Positions 1 through 11,039 of a DNA stretch of 64,000 nucleotides are shown one piece after another. The first letter of the stretch is position 1. Each line of letters starts with the position of its first letter. Position numbers and translations under genes: made by a program. A model generated the notes under the pieces. The model saw only the letters and a list, made by a program, of their open reading frames with translations, did no database searches and was not told the origin of the DNA. The stretch comes from Heterobilharzia americana (taxonomy: Eukaryota; Platyhelminthes; Trematoda; Strigeidida; Schistosomatidae). The stretch lies in NCBI GenBank assembly GCA_944470555.2, contig OX104134.1:107688701-107752700 (forward strand), written 5' to 3'.

Positions 1-858
1 AAGCAGCATCTGAAGAGTGATAGCTGAAGGGTTAGGTCTAATCACAGAAAAATAAATCAAGCAGATAGATGTCATAACGTGAAAGGCGTTCAAAATGCAG
101 TGATTCAAGTTGTCAAACTTCGAACTTCACCAAATGTAAAAATCTTCAATACTAGAAAATGATTTCAGTAAACATGAGAAAGGATGTTAGTGAAAAGAAA
201 TAATGAGTGTAAGATATTAAGACGCTCAACGACTTGGATAAGATAGTGAGGTGACTGTATATGTCAGTGTCATTGATTCTGGGTGATGTCACGCACAACC
301 TATTCGGGTTCGATCATGTCATAACTGCGATAAAGTGTTATGTTCTTATCATGTGACTTATACTGTTTACTGCAAAATATATCTTTGACGCTGTCATGCT
401 ACTATGATTTGCTGTGCGCCTCACTTATCATTTATGCATTCCCCATGTTCGAGTGGAGGACTGGGCTGAACACAAGATGAGATATTCGCAACCGTTTAGT
501 AGGTAACGCGTTTAATAGAATAAATGATATTTTCACAAATGTTCTGCCTGCAAAATAAAGTAAATAAGCCACAGTGGACTCTTGACTGATTTTTTTTCAA
601 AACGGTGACAAGAAATAATAACTAATTGCATTAGTGTGATTACTTTGTAGACTGTTATACGTTAGGAACAATTAGTTACACAGGAGAATTAAATGATAGT
701 ACTCATGCAACTGAAGCAATAATATATGTGGAGGACGATTACATTTCCACTTCTGGACGAATAAAATCTCTCTGAACTGGAAAGCAGTTTGATTAGTGAG
801 AAAGTGAAAATGATATGTTACTGGACAGAATGACCAACGACACCCACCTACGTCAACA
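1..858. other. AT-rich intergenic sequence, nothing recognised
   Basis: No coding frame, repeat or RNA could be identified here. Short open frames are present, but they have no recognisable motif and are at the length expected by chance. Confidence 0.5.
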
Positions 859-1113
859 TTGAGAACACACATTCCATGTCCGGTTTTGATAGATTCACTA
901 TCCAATTCAGAATTCCAGGCTAATAATCTTGTGGAGGCAACGAACCAGCTACTAGAGCAACCAGAAGTTTTGAACGAATCATTTACAAAGTCTTTCATAG
1001 ATTTAAGTATCAAATCGGATGATTCTGAGCTACCGAAATCTCATCAAAAAGCAATAATCATCCGTAATCTGGAGGAAAGTGAAATGAGATTGCCTAATCA
1101 GCCTCAAAAATGA
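859..1113 (+). CDS. Short open frame, possible retroelement ORF1 remnant
   Basis: An 84-codon frame with an acidic, Ser/Lys-rich product. It ends in a segment reading KAIIIRNLEESE, which loosely resembles the basic-then-IRNL stretch of ORF1-type proteins of non-LTR elements. No catalytic motif, signal peptide or zinc knuckle is visible, and nothing downstream continues the frame. It could be a fragment of a mobile element or a chance frame. Function is not known. Confidence 0.2.
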   Translation: MRTHIPCPVLIDSLSNSEFQANNLVEATNQLLEQPEVLNESFTKSFIDLSIKSDDSELPKSHQKAIIIRNLEESEMRLPNQPQK

Positions 1114-1489
1114 AAGGCAATTACCCATGAGGAACATGAATCTCAAACAGGCATGCACCGTACAAATTTCAAATCGTATTTTCGATCACAACAGAAATGT
1201 AACAAGTTGAATCTGAATCTGTGCACATTATTGTAGAGTGTGTATTGAACCATTTAACAGCAACAACTGGTCCAAAAGTACAAACATTTGAAATTAATCA
1301 TAACTTTAATTTACCTACTGGAAAGTTAACCCATACACAAAATGATGTTTGCAGAGCAGACACCAATTATCAGGAATATGGAAATGAATATAATTGAATC
1401 TATTATCTTACCAATAAGTTGCATAAAAAAGAAAGAAATACTTGGTAAAAACAGTGAAAAACAGCTGTAAAAATCTAATAAGACAAGCA

Positions 1490-1800
1490 TTTTTAGAGGT
1501 AGTATTCATCATGGACTGACATCAGTTAGGGAACCATTGAAAATCCGGGAGCATTGGACACTCTACAGTAATGCATTTTTGAGATGAGATGAATCTAGAG
1601 GTAGCATTCATCACGGACTGATATCATTTGGGGAAAAATTCAGAAGCATTGGACAGCTGTTTCGTCCTGGGTCGTGGGTGCGTATTGCTGAGGAGTCCCA
1701 TACTAGGACGAAACAGCTGTCCAGTACTCCTAGATTTTTAATAGGTCCCAAACTGATTTCAGTCCATGATGTATACTACCTCTAAATTGAAAATCCCCAT
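1490..1800. mobile_element. Head-to-head SINE tails
   Basis: Three copies of one SINE tail occur here. Two are on the - strand (about 1490-1557 and 1596-1672) and one on the + strand (about 1682-1790). They share the words GGACTGACATCAG and GGACAGCTG and a GAGGTAGTATTCATCATGG-type end. The last two meet head to head, so the block is a broken palindrome. The + copy carries a hammerhead motif. No tRNA-like head is attached to any copy. Confidence 0.6.
1682..1727 (+). ncRNA. Hammerhead ribozyme motif in SINE tail
   Basis: The core CTGAGGA (1688-1694) fits the hammerhead consensus CUGANGA. Stem II is GTCC/GGAC around a six-base loop. GAAA follows at 1710-1713. Stem III is the self-complementary ACAGCTGT (1713-1720). 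Cleavage would follow C1721 in a GTC triplet. Stem I pairs GTATTG (1682-1687) with CAGTAC (1722-1727), with one G-U pair. All parts needed for a minimal type I hammerhead are present. Activity is not shown. Confidence 0.65.
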
Positions 1801-2139
1801 TCATCTCAAAAGTCTATTACAAGCATTTTTGTTAATTGATAGATATGTTACAAAATACATATTCAGTTTCTGATAATTAAACAAGCGAAAATTAACAAAA
1901 GTAAACAATCTCATGATATATTTGAATTTACGCAACTTACTACCAACACTTTTACCAGTAGTATAGTCCCCTACTTTGTGAACAAAATGACGGGTTAACG
2001 TTATATATCACCGAAATATGATTCAACAGCTAAAAACAGCGAGCAACACTCTATCCGAACATTCGAGTTAAAAGTTGAAACAATGAACGAGATGCATTCT
2101 AATACTTCCGGAAACCGTCAAACATCGATTCCACTCTGA

Positions 2140-2275
2140 CTATTACTTGTACCTTAGGTTCCTAGTGGAACATCGTGATCATTACCAGTACCAACATAGG
2201 ACCAGGCATTACTGCGTAACGGTCCGAATTGCCACAGCTCATATCAGTACATCAAGCAGAAAGGTAGTGAGATGA
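2140..2275 (-). mobile_element. RTE-clade retrotransposon 3' tail (family 1)
   Basis: Read on the - strand, this holds the 3' tail shared by many RTE fragments in the window (a GTTACGCAGTAATGCC-type word followed by GGTCCTATGTTGG). The same tail is seen near 35735, 51440, 39840 and 7815. Only the tail is left. Confidence 0.6.
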
Positions 2276-2570
2276 AGATGAAGTGGAAAATAGGGCTTCA
2301 CTAGTACACCACCATTTCACTCTCTTCTCTCCAGTCTTCAAACCTGGCTCCACCAATGTCCACAAGCTTTCATTTCTTCTTCACTCCACCTCCTTCCTCC
2401 ATGTCACACTCAGATGGGATACCCAACTCGTCGTCTCCCATGCGGGTTCCACTCAAATACCTGGCCTGATGCATGTTGTCCCCAAACGGTCTTCGCAGTG
2501 TATGCTCGATCCAATCCATCTCCACTTTCTTCTGCATATTTGTTGGACGATGGCTTGTTGGTTGGTTCCT

Positions 2571-2572
<2 letters not shown>

Positions 2573-2632
<60 letters not shown>
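2573..2632. repeat. (CCAG)n tetranucleotide repeat
   Basis: About 15 perfect copies of CCAG, inside RTE-derived sequence. The sister RTE copies have a single ordinary sequence at this place. Confidence 0.95.
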
Positions 2633-2890
2633 AATTCCGTCTTGCTTATTCTTGTCATTCTCGCCATCTGATCATCTTCAGTGTCAGTATCGAGTGAGCG
2701 TAGGCGACATCTGTTCATGTGATTGATGTATGTCTGCAGTCTGTTGGAAATGCTTTTCACAACATACCAAGTCTCTCAACCACCACATAGAAGCACTGAC
2801 TGACTGACTGACTTGACTGAATTAGTGTTGAAAATCCGGATCTTGTTCACGCTTTATGATGAGTGCAGTACAGTGCAATGGAGTGCAATG

Positions 2891-3005
2891 CAGTGCAGTG
2901 CAGTGCAGTGCAGTGCAGTGCAGTGCAGTGCAGTGCAGTGCAGTGCAGTGCAGTGCAGTGCAGTGCAGTGCAGTGCAGTGCAGTGCAGTGCAGTGCAGTG
3001 CAGTG
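2891..3005. repeat. (CAGTG)n pentanucleotide satellite
   Basis: 23 perfect tandem copies of CAGTG, preceded by a degenerate run (2860-2890) with GAGTGCAATG variants. The unit seems to have grown from the GAGTGCAGAT word present at this place in sister RTE copies (for example 17240). It reads open in several frames only because the unit has no stop codon. Confidence 0.95.
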
Positions 3006-3341
3006 GAGTAGATCTCCACACTGATTTCAGGTTAGTGAAGGCTTGTCTTGCTGTCTTTCCGATCCTGGCTTCGACATCCTCATCTGTGCCTGTGCCGCAC
3101 TTAGGTGAATCGATGCTGCCCTGCCTGGTGTGTAGATGAAAGAGACTACTTCCTTTAGATTTCTCCTCTTCATGGTGATTGGTGCTTGTCGTTGTCATTG
3201 TTGTGGCTGGTTGTGTATCCCCATCACCTCTGTTTTCTCTACGTTCACCTGAAGGAAGTCCCATCTTCGCTGCCTCTACTATCAACCTGTTAGTTTTCGT
3301 CTGTAGATCTTCGAGTTTGAGCAACAAGACATTCGACAGAA

Positions 3342-3366
3342 GTCATCATCATCATCATCATCATCA
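3342..3366. repeat. (CAT)n trinucleotide repeat
   Basis: About eight copies of CAT within the same decayed RTE copy. Confidence 0.9.
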
Positions 3367-3690
3367 TTGGCCAAATCCCAATGTCCTAGTGTTTTTTCAT
3401 CTGTCCGGCCAGCGTGTGCCCATCTTCTCGCTCCTCACAGTTTGTTGCATGGTCTGATCCAGTCGACCACAATCAGGAAGATCATGGGTGATAGTAGGCA
3501 GCAGCTTTGTCTTACTCCTGTATTCACTTCAAAGGCATCACTGAGCATTCCATTGTGACTCACTTGGCACATGGCATCATATGGCATAGCATATAGCTGT
3601 TGAATGAGGTTGATGAAGGTTTGTGGTACTCCATAGTGTTGAAGCAGTTGCCAAATTTCTTCTCGGTCGTCGCTAACGAAGGTGTTTTGA

Positions 3691-4493
3691 AGGTTGGAAA
3701 TAATTTCTTTCGAATTCTTTATACTCTATTTGATCGCATGGTATGTCACTATTCTGTTTGATATGTTAAGATAAGTATAATTCCTTCTGATTCAATCACG
3801 AACATTTCTTCTTTGCTATGAAATAAATGCATGAAATCAATACAAATTTTCCATGAGTAAATTAGAATTACTCATTTAAACCTTATTATGTTACAATATA
3901 GGATAATTTCAGTGTTATATTTCGTAATCAGTTGAAACTTAGGCCAACCAAATTTGTTTCACTTGTAGCCTCTACTTTCATGCTTATGTTTATGTATTCC
4001 ATGCACAGTTGTTTCAAATTTCATCATCCAGTAGTTTTAAGAACATATATCCCTCTAGAATTGAGGTGATTTAAAAATTAGTCTGAAGCTAATTAGCGAA
4101 CAGATGTTTCTTTTTACTCATGCACAGATTTTAATATTTCTGAAGTATACTTACTGTATACGCGAACACTAAATCAATAAGCCTTATTATTCTTGTTGTC
4201 TACCGATAAAGTTTTGAATTCTGAGTAATCGATAGAGGAACAACGTAAGTAACAATTTATCATACTAGTTTATAACGTGTGATGGATAAAATTTACGTGT
4301 TATTTGTAAATCTATCAGTAATTTTCATTTCTTACAACTACAGAATTTATATTCAATTCATTTCAAAAGAAATGTCTTCACTGTATCCAAATATTTGAAA
4401 AACCATCAAGATTTATCTGGTTAGGCAATAGAAAAGTTGGAATCTGCTAACATTTACTGTTATTAATTAAGTTACCTAAATTCAAATTATGAG
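3691..4493. other. AT-rich upstream flank of the phosphatase gene
   Basis: No mobile element or exon is recognised. It must contain whatever promoter drives the phosphatase gene, but no convincing TATA or initiator element can be singled out in such AT-rich DNA. Confidence 0.4.
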
Positions 4494-5749
4494 ATGTTTA
4501 GAAATGTTGATATTATTCAGTATAAAAAAGTGAAGGAAAACATTGAAAATCTACAACAACTAACGTCATCTCTTACTGATAATACTAATAATTTAACTAA
4601 AAAACAATTTAAAAATACACTAACTAATCAACTTCAATTATGTAAAAAAGATGTTTATAGAAACAGTTCAAATTCAGTAAACGCTTATTATAAACTTGAA
4701 TCAAATGAATTAAAAAAATTGATGAATTTATTGAACGTCTATGGAGAATTAGTGAGAAAGGTTGTAAATCACGTATGCTAACTGAAGAAGAAATGATACT
4801 TATATGTCATCAATGTAAACCATTGTTTTTAGAACAATCATCATTACTAACACTATGTGGTCCGCTAAAAATATGCGGTGATATACATGGACAATACTTT
4901 GATTTATTACATTTATTTGAATTATGCGGTAAACCAGAAAATATTAATTATTTATTTTTAGGTGATTACGTAGATCGTGGTCGACATAGCTTAGAAACAA
5001 TTTCTTTATTATTATGCTATAAGTTAAAATATCCGCTAAGATTTTTCTTATTACGTGGTAATCATGAAAGTCAATCTATTACAAAAATCTATGGTTTTTT
5101 TGATGAGTGTAAACGTAGATTTTCAATAAAATTATGGAGAATATTTATTGATACATTTAATTGTTTACCATTATGTGCTATTATTGAAAATCAAATATTT
5201 TGTTGTCATGGTGGTCTATCACCAGAACTGCTAACACCAGATTTATGTGATTTAAATGATTTGAAAGCAAAGATACGAAGTATAAAATGTCCATGTGATA
5301 TACCAGATTCTGGTTTAATATGTGATTTATTATGGTCTGATCCATGGTATATAGATAGACTATTAAACGATAAAAATGGTATAGAACCAAATGGTTGGGA
5401 ACCGAATGAACGTGGTGTATCATATATGTTTGGTGCAGATATAATTAATCAATTTTTAGAAAGATTCAATTTAGATCTTATTGTACGCGCACATCAGGTT
5501 GTTGAAGATGGTTATGAATTTTATGCAAATAGATTATTAGTCACAATTTTTTCAGCACCAAATTATTGTGGTGAATTTGATAATGCTGCAGCTGTATTCT
5601 GTTTAAATAAAATAACGAATCAAATTGACAATTTACAACCAACATTTTGTAATTTAATTAATGATGACACTGATCAGTCACTATATAAAGAAGCTGATTT
5701 AGAAGGTAGTTTCCAAATTATACGATCTGTGTTGTCAAATAAGAAGTAG
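4494..5749 (+). CDS. Divergent PP1-type Ser/Thr protein phosphatase catalytic subunit (frame interrupted)
   Basis: The product is a metal-dependent phosphatase of the PPP family that removes phosphate from Ser/Thr. Counted from the ATG at 4775, the family motifs are GDIHGQ (35-40), GDYVDRG (63-69), RGNHE (94-98), CHGG (144-147), RAHQ (238-241) and [11 protein letters not shown], so all metal and phosphate ligands are present. PP1-like homology starts before that ATG: the same frame reads [11 protein letters not shown] from 4718. The upstream ORF (4494-4781, ATG at 4494) reads NELKK into the seven-A run 4712-4718 and is one base out of register with it. The full product would have about 75 extra N-terminal residues, an insertion of about 12 residues before GWEPNERG, and about 40 extra residues before the C-terminal SFQII. 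It is intronless, so an old retrocopy or a lineage-specific PP1 paralogue is likely. The indel may be an assembly error, a real mutation or a recoding site. Confidence 0.85.
4712..4718 (+). other. A-heptamer at the frame change in the phosphatase gene
   Basis: The run AAAAAAA sits with the upstream frame read as A AAA AAA, which is the exact phase of a -1 ribosomal slippery heptamer. A -1 slip here leads straight into IDEFIERL, the PP1 N-terminal helix. One extra A would also repair the frame. No strong downstream stem or pseudoknot stands out. Confidence 0.5.
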
Positions 5750-5759
5750 AGATATATAA

Positions 5760-5763
<4 letters not shown>

Positions 5764-5840
<77 letters not shown>
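5764..5840. repeat. (TA)n array after the phosphatase gene
   Basis: A perfect TA dinucleotide run begins about 15 bases after the stop codon. Confidence 0.95.
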
Positions 5841-5845
<5 letters not shown>

Positions 5846-7156
5846 AAACAATGAAAATGAGACACCATTTTAAAACAAGCTTTTATCAACATCGATATCA
5901 TCATCACCAACTATGGACATATGAACTTTGGGTCTTTATTTAAAAGTAGAGTCATCGGTCAGTAATAATAATAATAATTTAGGACAAGAAGGAGAAGTGA
6001 TTGAAATTCTTCTTCTGGTTATGTACAATAACAAATAACTTTATTGATGGTAATTTCTTTACGCTTTTTAATTTTATTTATAAATGAGTTAATAACTAAC
6101 TGTTAACTGGTTCATGTATCATGAAGTTATTGAAAGGAAGTAAACGCATTACTATCTGTAATGTTATATACTATCATAAAATATCACCAGTATATTATTT
6201 GCATATTTGTAATTGGCTATCTCAATGGGAATGGTCTTTAAAGTCATGATGAAAGGAGTAGAAACAGATTAGTATATATGCTCAAAAAAAGCATATCATT
6301 TTGAGTTTCTATGCTATCTAACATTGCACAAAGTATAAATCAACAGCAACCAAAAATAAAACGTTACAAACATGCTTTAAATCAAGAATATGAGATTTGT
6401 CTAAATCAGGTTTCCTGAGTATAAATTCATGGTAAAAATTAGCAAAATGGCAAATGTCGAAAGCTTAGTTAGTAAAGTTCATTTTTAGTTCACCATAGTT
6501 AACTAGAACACATAAACCGATGCACTGATTAGTACAGGTGGTGGAAGACAGACAAGCTTTTAAGAATTATTAAGTGAAACATGTGCAACAAATTAAGAGG
6601 TAGGCAATAAAGTCAAAGCAGAAGAGAAACCAGCAGATTGAAAAACAGTGAAGTCCTAATAGTTGGCAAAACTATCTGGCAAAAAAGTGCTAATTATTGA
6701 TAATAAATAGCAAAACTTGGAAGCAGAGTAAAAAAAAAGTAGAAATTTGATCACAAAATGAAGAGCAGATGAGTTAAAACACAAAGTAGTGTTACAGAAT
6801 GAAACGAAGAATGTGTATGGAATTCTAGAAAAGCATAAATATAGCCCAAGTTTTAAACTATTGCCATTGATTTAGGTCAAATGAGGTGACATTTCAGAAA
6901 GCCTACATTGTCATAAGGTAGTTAATAAAGTAATCAATAAGTGCCATTTAAAGCATCCTAAGGTATACACCACGCATTTATCTCTCAATGAAAATCATAT
7001 GCTTAGCAAGCTTAACGTACTACGTCTGGCAATCAGCTCAATAGATGGAAGTTCAAGTTGTCCATCAACTGAACTTATCATCAGATATAGACACATGCGC
7101 TACGAATACTTTTTTCTATTTCATACGTTCGTGTTACAAAGCTATAAAATGAAAAA
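5841..7156. other. Non-coding AT-rich sequence, nothing recognised
   Basis: No exon-like frame with splice sites and no similarity to the other repeats in this window was seen. Confidence 0.4.
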
Positions 7157-7845
7157 GAGTGTACTGTGCTGCAGTCTGCTCTCTTCTACTCTATGGGTGT
7201 AAAACATAGTCATTAAAGGTAGAAGACATGAGAAGGCTTCAGGTATTTGACCATCGTTGTCTTCGTAGCATAGGCCGGTTTTTCGTGGTGTCGTCACATG
7301 AGTAACGCAGAAGTCAAGAGTAGAGTTTTGGGCAGGAGAGGTACAACAGTTGATGCGATTGGGAACTTCATCTACTGAGATGACTGAGACATGTGTTACG
7401 CATGCCTAACCACCGTCTACCTCGTCACAAATTGTTGGTGAAAGTAGGTTCAAGTTGGAAAAAAGCTCGAGGCTACCAGAATAAAACATGGCAACAACGA
7501 ATGAAGTCCTTGACTGTTCGTTTGAGCCATGCAGGGTGATCCAGATTAGCTAGTTGGGATCCGCTGGACAAGAAAAACCAGTGGTTGGAGACTTTAGCTG
7601 ATATGGCTCAGAACCTATGTCAGTGGCGTAGATGCATACACACATTATCCTCATCTTGACCACTATACTTAATTTCATTACCTCATTCTTCCTTCCTCTC
7701 TGGTACTATTTTCTACTACTACTTTTACTTTCTTTGACCGATTTTTCTTTCCTTCTTCATCTTCCATTTTATTGCTTTGTTACTTGATGTGATTATATGA
7801 GTTGTGGCAACTTGGACCTAGTCCTATGTTGATCACGATGATTGA
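7157..7845 (+). mobile_element. RTE-clade 3' fragment (family 1), near-twin of 39157-39870
   Basis: The + strand encodes the C-terminal region of an RTE polyprotein. Words such as RLQVFDHRCLRSIG and LRHVLRMPNHRLPRH appear with a few frame breaks, followed by the family 3' UTR and tail (CCTAGTCCTATGTTGAT). A copy at 39157-39870 is almost identical by eye and starts at exactly the same element position, although the flanking DNA differs. Confidence 0.8.
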
Positions 7846-7879
7846 CATGCCTTATGGTAAATTTCGCGTTCAATTGTAA

Positions 7880-8465
7880 CGGGTGTTTTATTGATGCCTG
7901 TTCCTTAATCACTATTAAGAAAGTCAAATTCAAGCTACTGCAGGACAGATTGAGCGGTGATTTGAAAATGTTCAGGATGCCCTCTTCACCACCCAAGTAT
8001 AAATTGTTGCTCCAAAAATGGTGTGCATTGGTGCATCTAACAATAGACAGTGAAGGCATTGAGCCATTTACCTATTACCTCAGTGACTGACGAAATCTCT
8101 GCACCCAAACAAAAGAGCAGATTAACTTCTGCAAGCCTCCCCCACACATACACTTATCATTACCAAAACGTCCGATTACCTATGAAGTCTCAAGTGTACT
8201 GCACAGTAGTTCTCTGTCCCACTACATGACTGTAAATCATGAGCAGCAGTAATGTAGAAAATGAAACGGCTTCAGGTGTTTCATCACCGTTGCCTTCTTA
8301 GCATGGGTCATGCTTTGCATAACCATCACGTCAGTCAGTAATGTAGAAGGCATATAGTTGTCGGTAAAAGTGACAAGTCAGTTGCTGTAATTGTATATCT
8401 CAAACGACTGACATGGTTAAATAATTTCTTATAAATGCCTGGTCACCACCTGTTTTGTCGTGCGA
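7880..8465 (+). mobile_element. RTE-clade RT fragment (family 1), decayed
   Basis: The frame reads RLSGDLKMFRMPSSPPKYKL, matching the post-motif-C region of the family 1 reverse transcriptase (LSWNLRMFGMRFLPPECKL in the copy at 36.6 kb). It continues with degraded C-terminal sequence to about 8465. Confidence 0.65.
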
Positions 8466-9265
8466 TGTTAGCTGACCGGGCTGCTTGCTGACGAAATCGC
8501 AACTCGGATGCAGAAGGCGTTTGACATTTTCCAACTTGCGTCATCTGTGGTGTCGACTGGAGATATCCGACTACCTATTAAACGGGTATGCTGTGCTGCA
8601 GTCCACTTCGGCCTGTTATATGGGTGTGAGAAATGGTAGTTAAAAGTAGGAAACATGGGACGATGGCTGGGTTTTGATCAAAGATTTCTTCGCAGCATCA
8701 CATTACTTGCATCTGGCGGAATCACCGTGTGAGCAATGTAAAGGTCAGGCAAAGGGTACCAGGCAGGACAGGTAAGTCGATTGTGAACCTTCATCACCCG
8801 AAGTGACTTGGACATGTGCTGAGCATGAAGAGTCACTGCCTACCTCGACGTGCCATGCTATGGGAAGTTGGATTAGGTTAAAAGACGATTCAGGTTAACC
8901 AGACCAAGAAGTGGCACCAGTCCCTTAAGTCTGTGACTGTTAGTCTGAGTCGTATTGGGATATGTAGACTGCCTAGGAGGGGTTCACGAGATGATAGGAA
9001 CTAGTGGTTGAGAACTCTTGGTGACATGGCTGGAAGTCAGTTACAACAGCACAGACGTATTAGCTCTTTGGCATCTTCTAAAGCTTGAATTCCGCAAAAA
9101 CCGTTATCTCCAAACCGTTTATTCTCTCACACAACTTTATTTGCTTTGATATCACTTTTTCTTTCCACCTGTTCTTTTTGTACGAGTGTTAATTGTGACA
9201 CATTGAACCGATCGACTTCTGTACATTGATTTTTTCTGTCTGTCTGCTATGACTAACATCGTATG
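8466..9265 (+). mobile_element. RTE-clade 3' fragment (family 1), decayed
   Basis: C-terminal RTE words can be followed through many stops and frameshifts. They include the region equivalent to ADEI..R and the long 3' UTR seen in the copy at 43.9-44.6 kb. The fragment abuts another piece of the same family, so two insertions or a rearrangement are involved. Confidence 0.6.
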
Positions 9266-9909
9266 TCGAGATAGACAGTAGCTTGGGTTGCGGAACGTGC
9301 ACGTACAAGTGAACAGGAATGAACTTATGTAACGGGGTCTTTTATTTTTTCAAGGACATGAACGAATAGGAGTAATTCTATGAGTAAATATATTGATCAA
9401 AAGGTACACACATGCTACAAAATTGTGCTTAATCCACTCAAAAATATAGAAAATAAAAAGTAAATAACACAAAATGTACACAGGACACTACTGCCCAAAC
9501 GATTAAACATGATTTCATCAAGAAGAAATGTCCTTTATACACCAGCATTAGTAGCACGATATATATTTTACTACAGGAACTGCATTTAAATGAAGTTCGA
9601 TAATCAGTAAGAAAGTAAAGAGAATGTAAAGCCACTCATATATACTTAAAACTGACGTAATGCATGTTTTATACCTTTAAAAAACTGGTATTTTCCTTAT
9701 CCTCAACAAATTTAGTTTGTTTCGGTAATTTAAAAAAGAAATAAGTAAAACTAGAGAGAAAGAGATGAAAAGCAATTTGTCAAAACAATTTTCTTTCATT
9801 ACAAAAGAAAAAAAAATATTATCATCATCATCATATTATCCCATAGCAGTAATGCTAATGTATACACTTCAAAAAATAATACTATCACCGCAACAAGAAA
9901 AATTTTGAC
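9266..9909. other. 3' flank of the RAB3GAP1 gene
   Basis: AT-rich sequence downstream of the stop codon of the - strand gene. It should hold the 3' UTR and poly(A) signal; AATAAA-like words occur on the - strand, but none can be chosen with confidence. Confidence 0.4.
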
Positions 9910-10173
9910 CTAAAAAAATTGTGTGTCTTGACTGAAACTACCAGCCATTAACAAATGAGTATAATTCGATTGTTGTTTATCACACTGTAATTCAATAAAC
10001 AATCGATGTGGACCTATTCGACTAGTCAAAGGATTTGGACACGCTAATTCAGTATAAAAGGTATACATTTCAAAATCGGGACGTCTTAGATCAACTGGAC
10101 GAATCGGTGATATCCATGTTTGTGCAATACTCGAGAAATTGAACTGTCCTGTGTCAGTTCCAACTATTTCAGT
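9910..10173 (-). CDS. RAB3GAP1: RAB3GAP1 terminal coding exon
   Basis: On the - strand the acceptor CTATAG is followed by an 87-codon open frame (phase 0) and a TAG stop at 9910-9912. The product includes TWISPIRPVDLRRP and ends AGSFSQDTQFF, the conserved C-terminal signature of the family. No initiator ATG is used, so simple ATG-to-stop ORF searches miss this exon. Confidence 0.9.
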   Translation of the reverse strand, partial: TEIVGTDTGQFNFSSIAQTWISPIRPVDLRRPDFEMYTFYTELACPNPLTSRIGPHRLFIELQCDKQQSNYTHLLMAGSFSQDTQFF

Positions 10174-10439
10174 CTATAGAAATGAAAAAAAGAGAATAAA
10201 TTACCAAAAATGAATAAACGTTTTCACATGGTACACGTGGTGATTAGCAGTGCTGGTGTAGGTGATATATGATTGCCTTAAAGCTACGAAGATGCAAACG
10301 ACTGATAAAACGACATTAGCTATTCAGCTTTTACATATATCTAGATACATCGAATATACATGAAGAACCCTTTATTCTCTGCTAAAGCCATATATTTCAA
10401 CGTTGAGGTATGACAATAGTCAGTCTTAAAAACATAAGT

Positions 10440-10600
10440 TGTAGAAGGGTTGAGTAGGGAAAAGCTAAAGATAAGCAGGTGAGAAAGTGACACCAGTTTA
10501 TGAAGTCTTTGACCGTTAGTCTGAACCCCACATGAGAATGTCGGCCTACTAGTTGGGGTCGGTAGGACAAGCGATATTTGTAGAATATAGGCATATAATT
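10440..10600 (+). mobile_element. RTE-clade C-terminal fragment (family 1)
   Basis: A short + strand piece reads MKSLTVSL after a CACCAGTTTATGAAG word, matching the C-terminal region of the other family 1 copies (for example near 34490). It lies in the last intron of RAB3GAP1, antisense to the gene. Confidence 0.55.
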
Positions 10601-11039
10601 TTGAATCCATAGCAGTAGTGCACATACATTCATACTTTCCGAATGCACATACCTGAATGATGATGTCTTTAATCAATACCATATGGAGGGATCGTATCTC
10701 CAATATTCACAGAACACTATGTGACAATGTGCTATAGGAGTTGAGACATAATAAGACCTCAGATCTGTTCAGAAATGTAAAAGCTGCATTGCAGATCCAT
10801 GAGAAAAACACAAAATGTGCCTAAAAATATTCACAGGTAACTACAATGTCTCGAAGACTCCAGTTTTCTAATTGGGGCGTGAAACAGTTATTTTCTCATC
10901 AACCGACCTTCAAAATCTACAACTAACTATGAGTATTCATCCGGATAGTTATGGAAGACCAAGATAAACAGGATACATGAAACAGTACTTTGATTGTACA
11001 GGTAAATCTGACATTTAAAACGAATGGCGTGCAAACCTA

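Larger units (their letters stand above)
2283..3690 (-). mobile_element. RTE-clade retrotransposon, RT and C-terminal part (family 2, decayed)
   Basis: On the - strand the sequence runs from RT palm (3460-3690, matching 59416-59660) through a segment reading DEDVEARIGKTARQAFTN (about 3000-3120) and on to the C-terminal region near 2410-2760. This is the order seen in RTE reverse transcriptases. The frame is broken many times. Two simple-sequence arrays, (CCAG)n and (CAGTG)n, have grown inside it; the sister copies at 16.7-17.7 and 37.5-38.1 kb lack both. Confidence 0.75.

Noticed and set aside
2283..2760. Pro/Ala/Ser-rich and Leu/Ala/Gly-rich frames over the CCAG repeat
   Set aside because: Same reason: a tetramer repeat without stops. 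The strand with RTE similarity explains the flanks.
2813..3327. Long open frames over the CAGTG repeat on both strands
   Set aside because: The five-base unit has no stop codon in these frames, so openness follows from the repeat and not from coding.
5674..5910. - strand frame with an Ile-Tyr run after the phosphatase
   Set aside because: A TA-repeat artefact overlapping the phosphatase coding strand.
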